Under the pieces are notes generated by a model. It was not told the DNA's origin, did not search any database, and was given only the letters and a program-made list of their open reading frames with translations. The position numbers and the translations under genes were made by a program. From NCBI GenBank assembly GCA_963793785.1, contig CAWCBH010000003.1, positions 2,046,001 through 2,110,000 on the forward strand: DNA of 64,000 nucleotides, read 5' to 3'. This stretch comes from CAWCBH01 sp963793785. GTDB taxonomy: Bacteria; Actinomycetota; Thermoleophilia; Solirubrobacterales; 70-9. This document shows, one piece after another, positions 63,717 through 64,000 of the stretch; positions within the stretch are counted from its first letter, which is position 1, and every line of letters begins with the position of its first letter.

Positions 63717-64000
63717 GTGATCGTCGGACTCGCCCTCGCTCTGGCCTGCGCGCTCGCGACAAACGTCGCGTTCCTGTTCAAGCATCGGGGCGCGGTCTTG
63801 GCGCCGCCGGTGAGCATCCGGCACCCGCTACGAAGTGCCGCCGACCTGTTCCGCTCCAGGTGGTTCACGCTGGGCTGGCTGGTCGCGGTCGGTGCCTGGG
63901 TGCTTCACGTCGCCGCGCTTGCGTTGGCGCCGCTGTCGATCGTCCAAGCCGTTCTGTCGGGTGGGCTGGTCTTCCTCGCAGTGCTCGCCGAACGCTACTT
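63717..64000 (+). CDS. DMT/EamA-like membrane protein, N-terminal part (cut by window edge)
   Basis: From GTG 63717: VIVGLALALACALATNVAFL, FKHRGAVLAPPVSIRHPLRS, WFTLGWLVAVGAWVLHVAAL and ALAPLSIVQAVLSGGLVFLA. The first helix followed by a short basic loop and the APLSIVQ helix are typical of DMT-superfamily proteins (EamA or NIPA-like). At least three helices are visible; the rest lies outside the window. Confidence 0.7.
   Translation, partial: MIVGLALALACALATNVAFLFKHRGAVLAPPVSIRHPLRSAADLFRSRWFTLGWLVAVGAWVLHVAALALAPLSIVQAVLSGGLVFLAVLAERY

Overview
The window is about 64 kb of very GC-rich actinobacterial chromosome. I infer a Thermoleophilia/Solirubrobacterales-like host from the GC content, the many short NTF2-fold proteins beginning MSQENVE, the secreted proteins with V-x-x-x-D-I/L stalk repeats, the MoxR/DUF58/transglutaminase cluster, a lone PilB-type ATPase and the free-standing end-joining ligase genes. 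There is no rRNA, no CRISPR array, no transposase and no clear phage gene.

Layout. 0-11.9 kb is mostly housekeeping: asd start and lysC (aspartate pathway), a GH3-like lipid/wall hydrolase, a PadR-MMPL-NTF2 operon, a MerR/B12-type regulator, a degenerate GGDEF protein, recR-ybaB-dnaX, and a membrane glycosyltransferase-like protein. 11.9-17.1 kb holds a type IV pilus/type II secretion ATPase, the SRP RNA, a collagen-like secreted protein, tRNA-Val(CAC) whose 3' half is repeated 639 bp downstream (an integration scar), and a stalk protein with a structured leader. 17.1-23.3 kb is small-molecule metabolism: thioesterase, FAD oxidase, pdxH, GST-like, YqgE, ADH and SDR. 23.3-29.2 kb is MoxR-DUF58-TgpA followed by an HD-GYP phosphodiesterase with a structured upstream region. 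29.6-37.0 kb is an MFS gene and a five-gene oligopeptide-type ABC transporter. 37-42 kb has a phosphoesterase, a LigD-type phosphoesterase fused to a dead ligase domain, an active DNA ligase, and an Rv2578c-type radical SAM protein interrupted by an intein. 42-52.5 kb has a stalk protein, an RTX-like protein, a VOC protein, an ABC-2 exporter, GDPD, MFS, and a TetR-controlled divergent pair. 52.5-58.5 kb has a beta-propeller protein and a two-sulfatase operon with a CcdA-like membrane protein. 58.5-63.4 kb is dominated by a tandem family of NTF2-fold genes. The window ends inside a DMT-like membrane protein.

A striking property of the sequence itself is that many genes, above all the peptide transporter at 31-36 kb, are broken by single-base shifts. 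Almost every one I could resolve is repaired by removing one G from the + strand, usually directly after a C. Conserved motifs run straight across the repaired sites and no other decay is visible, so I read these as intact genes in a sequence with systematic errors rather than pseudogenes. I annotate whole-gene spans and give the shift points.

The most notable biology is the mini-intein sitting on a cluster cysteine of the radical SAM protein, the pseudo-ligase next to a live ligase, the duplicated NTF2 gene pair with one copy shrunk to 43 residues, the tRNA-flanked mini-island, and possible structured RNAs ahead of the HD-GYP and stalk genes.
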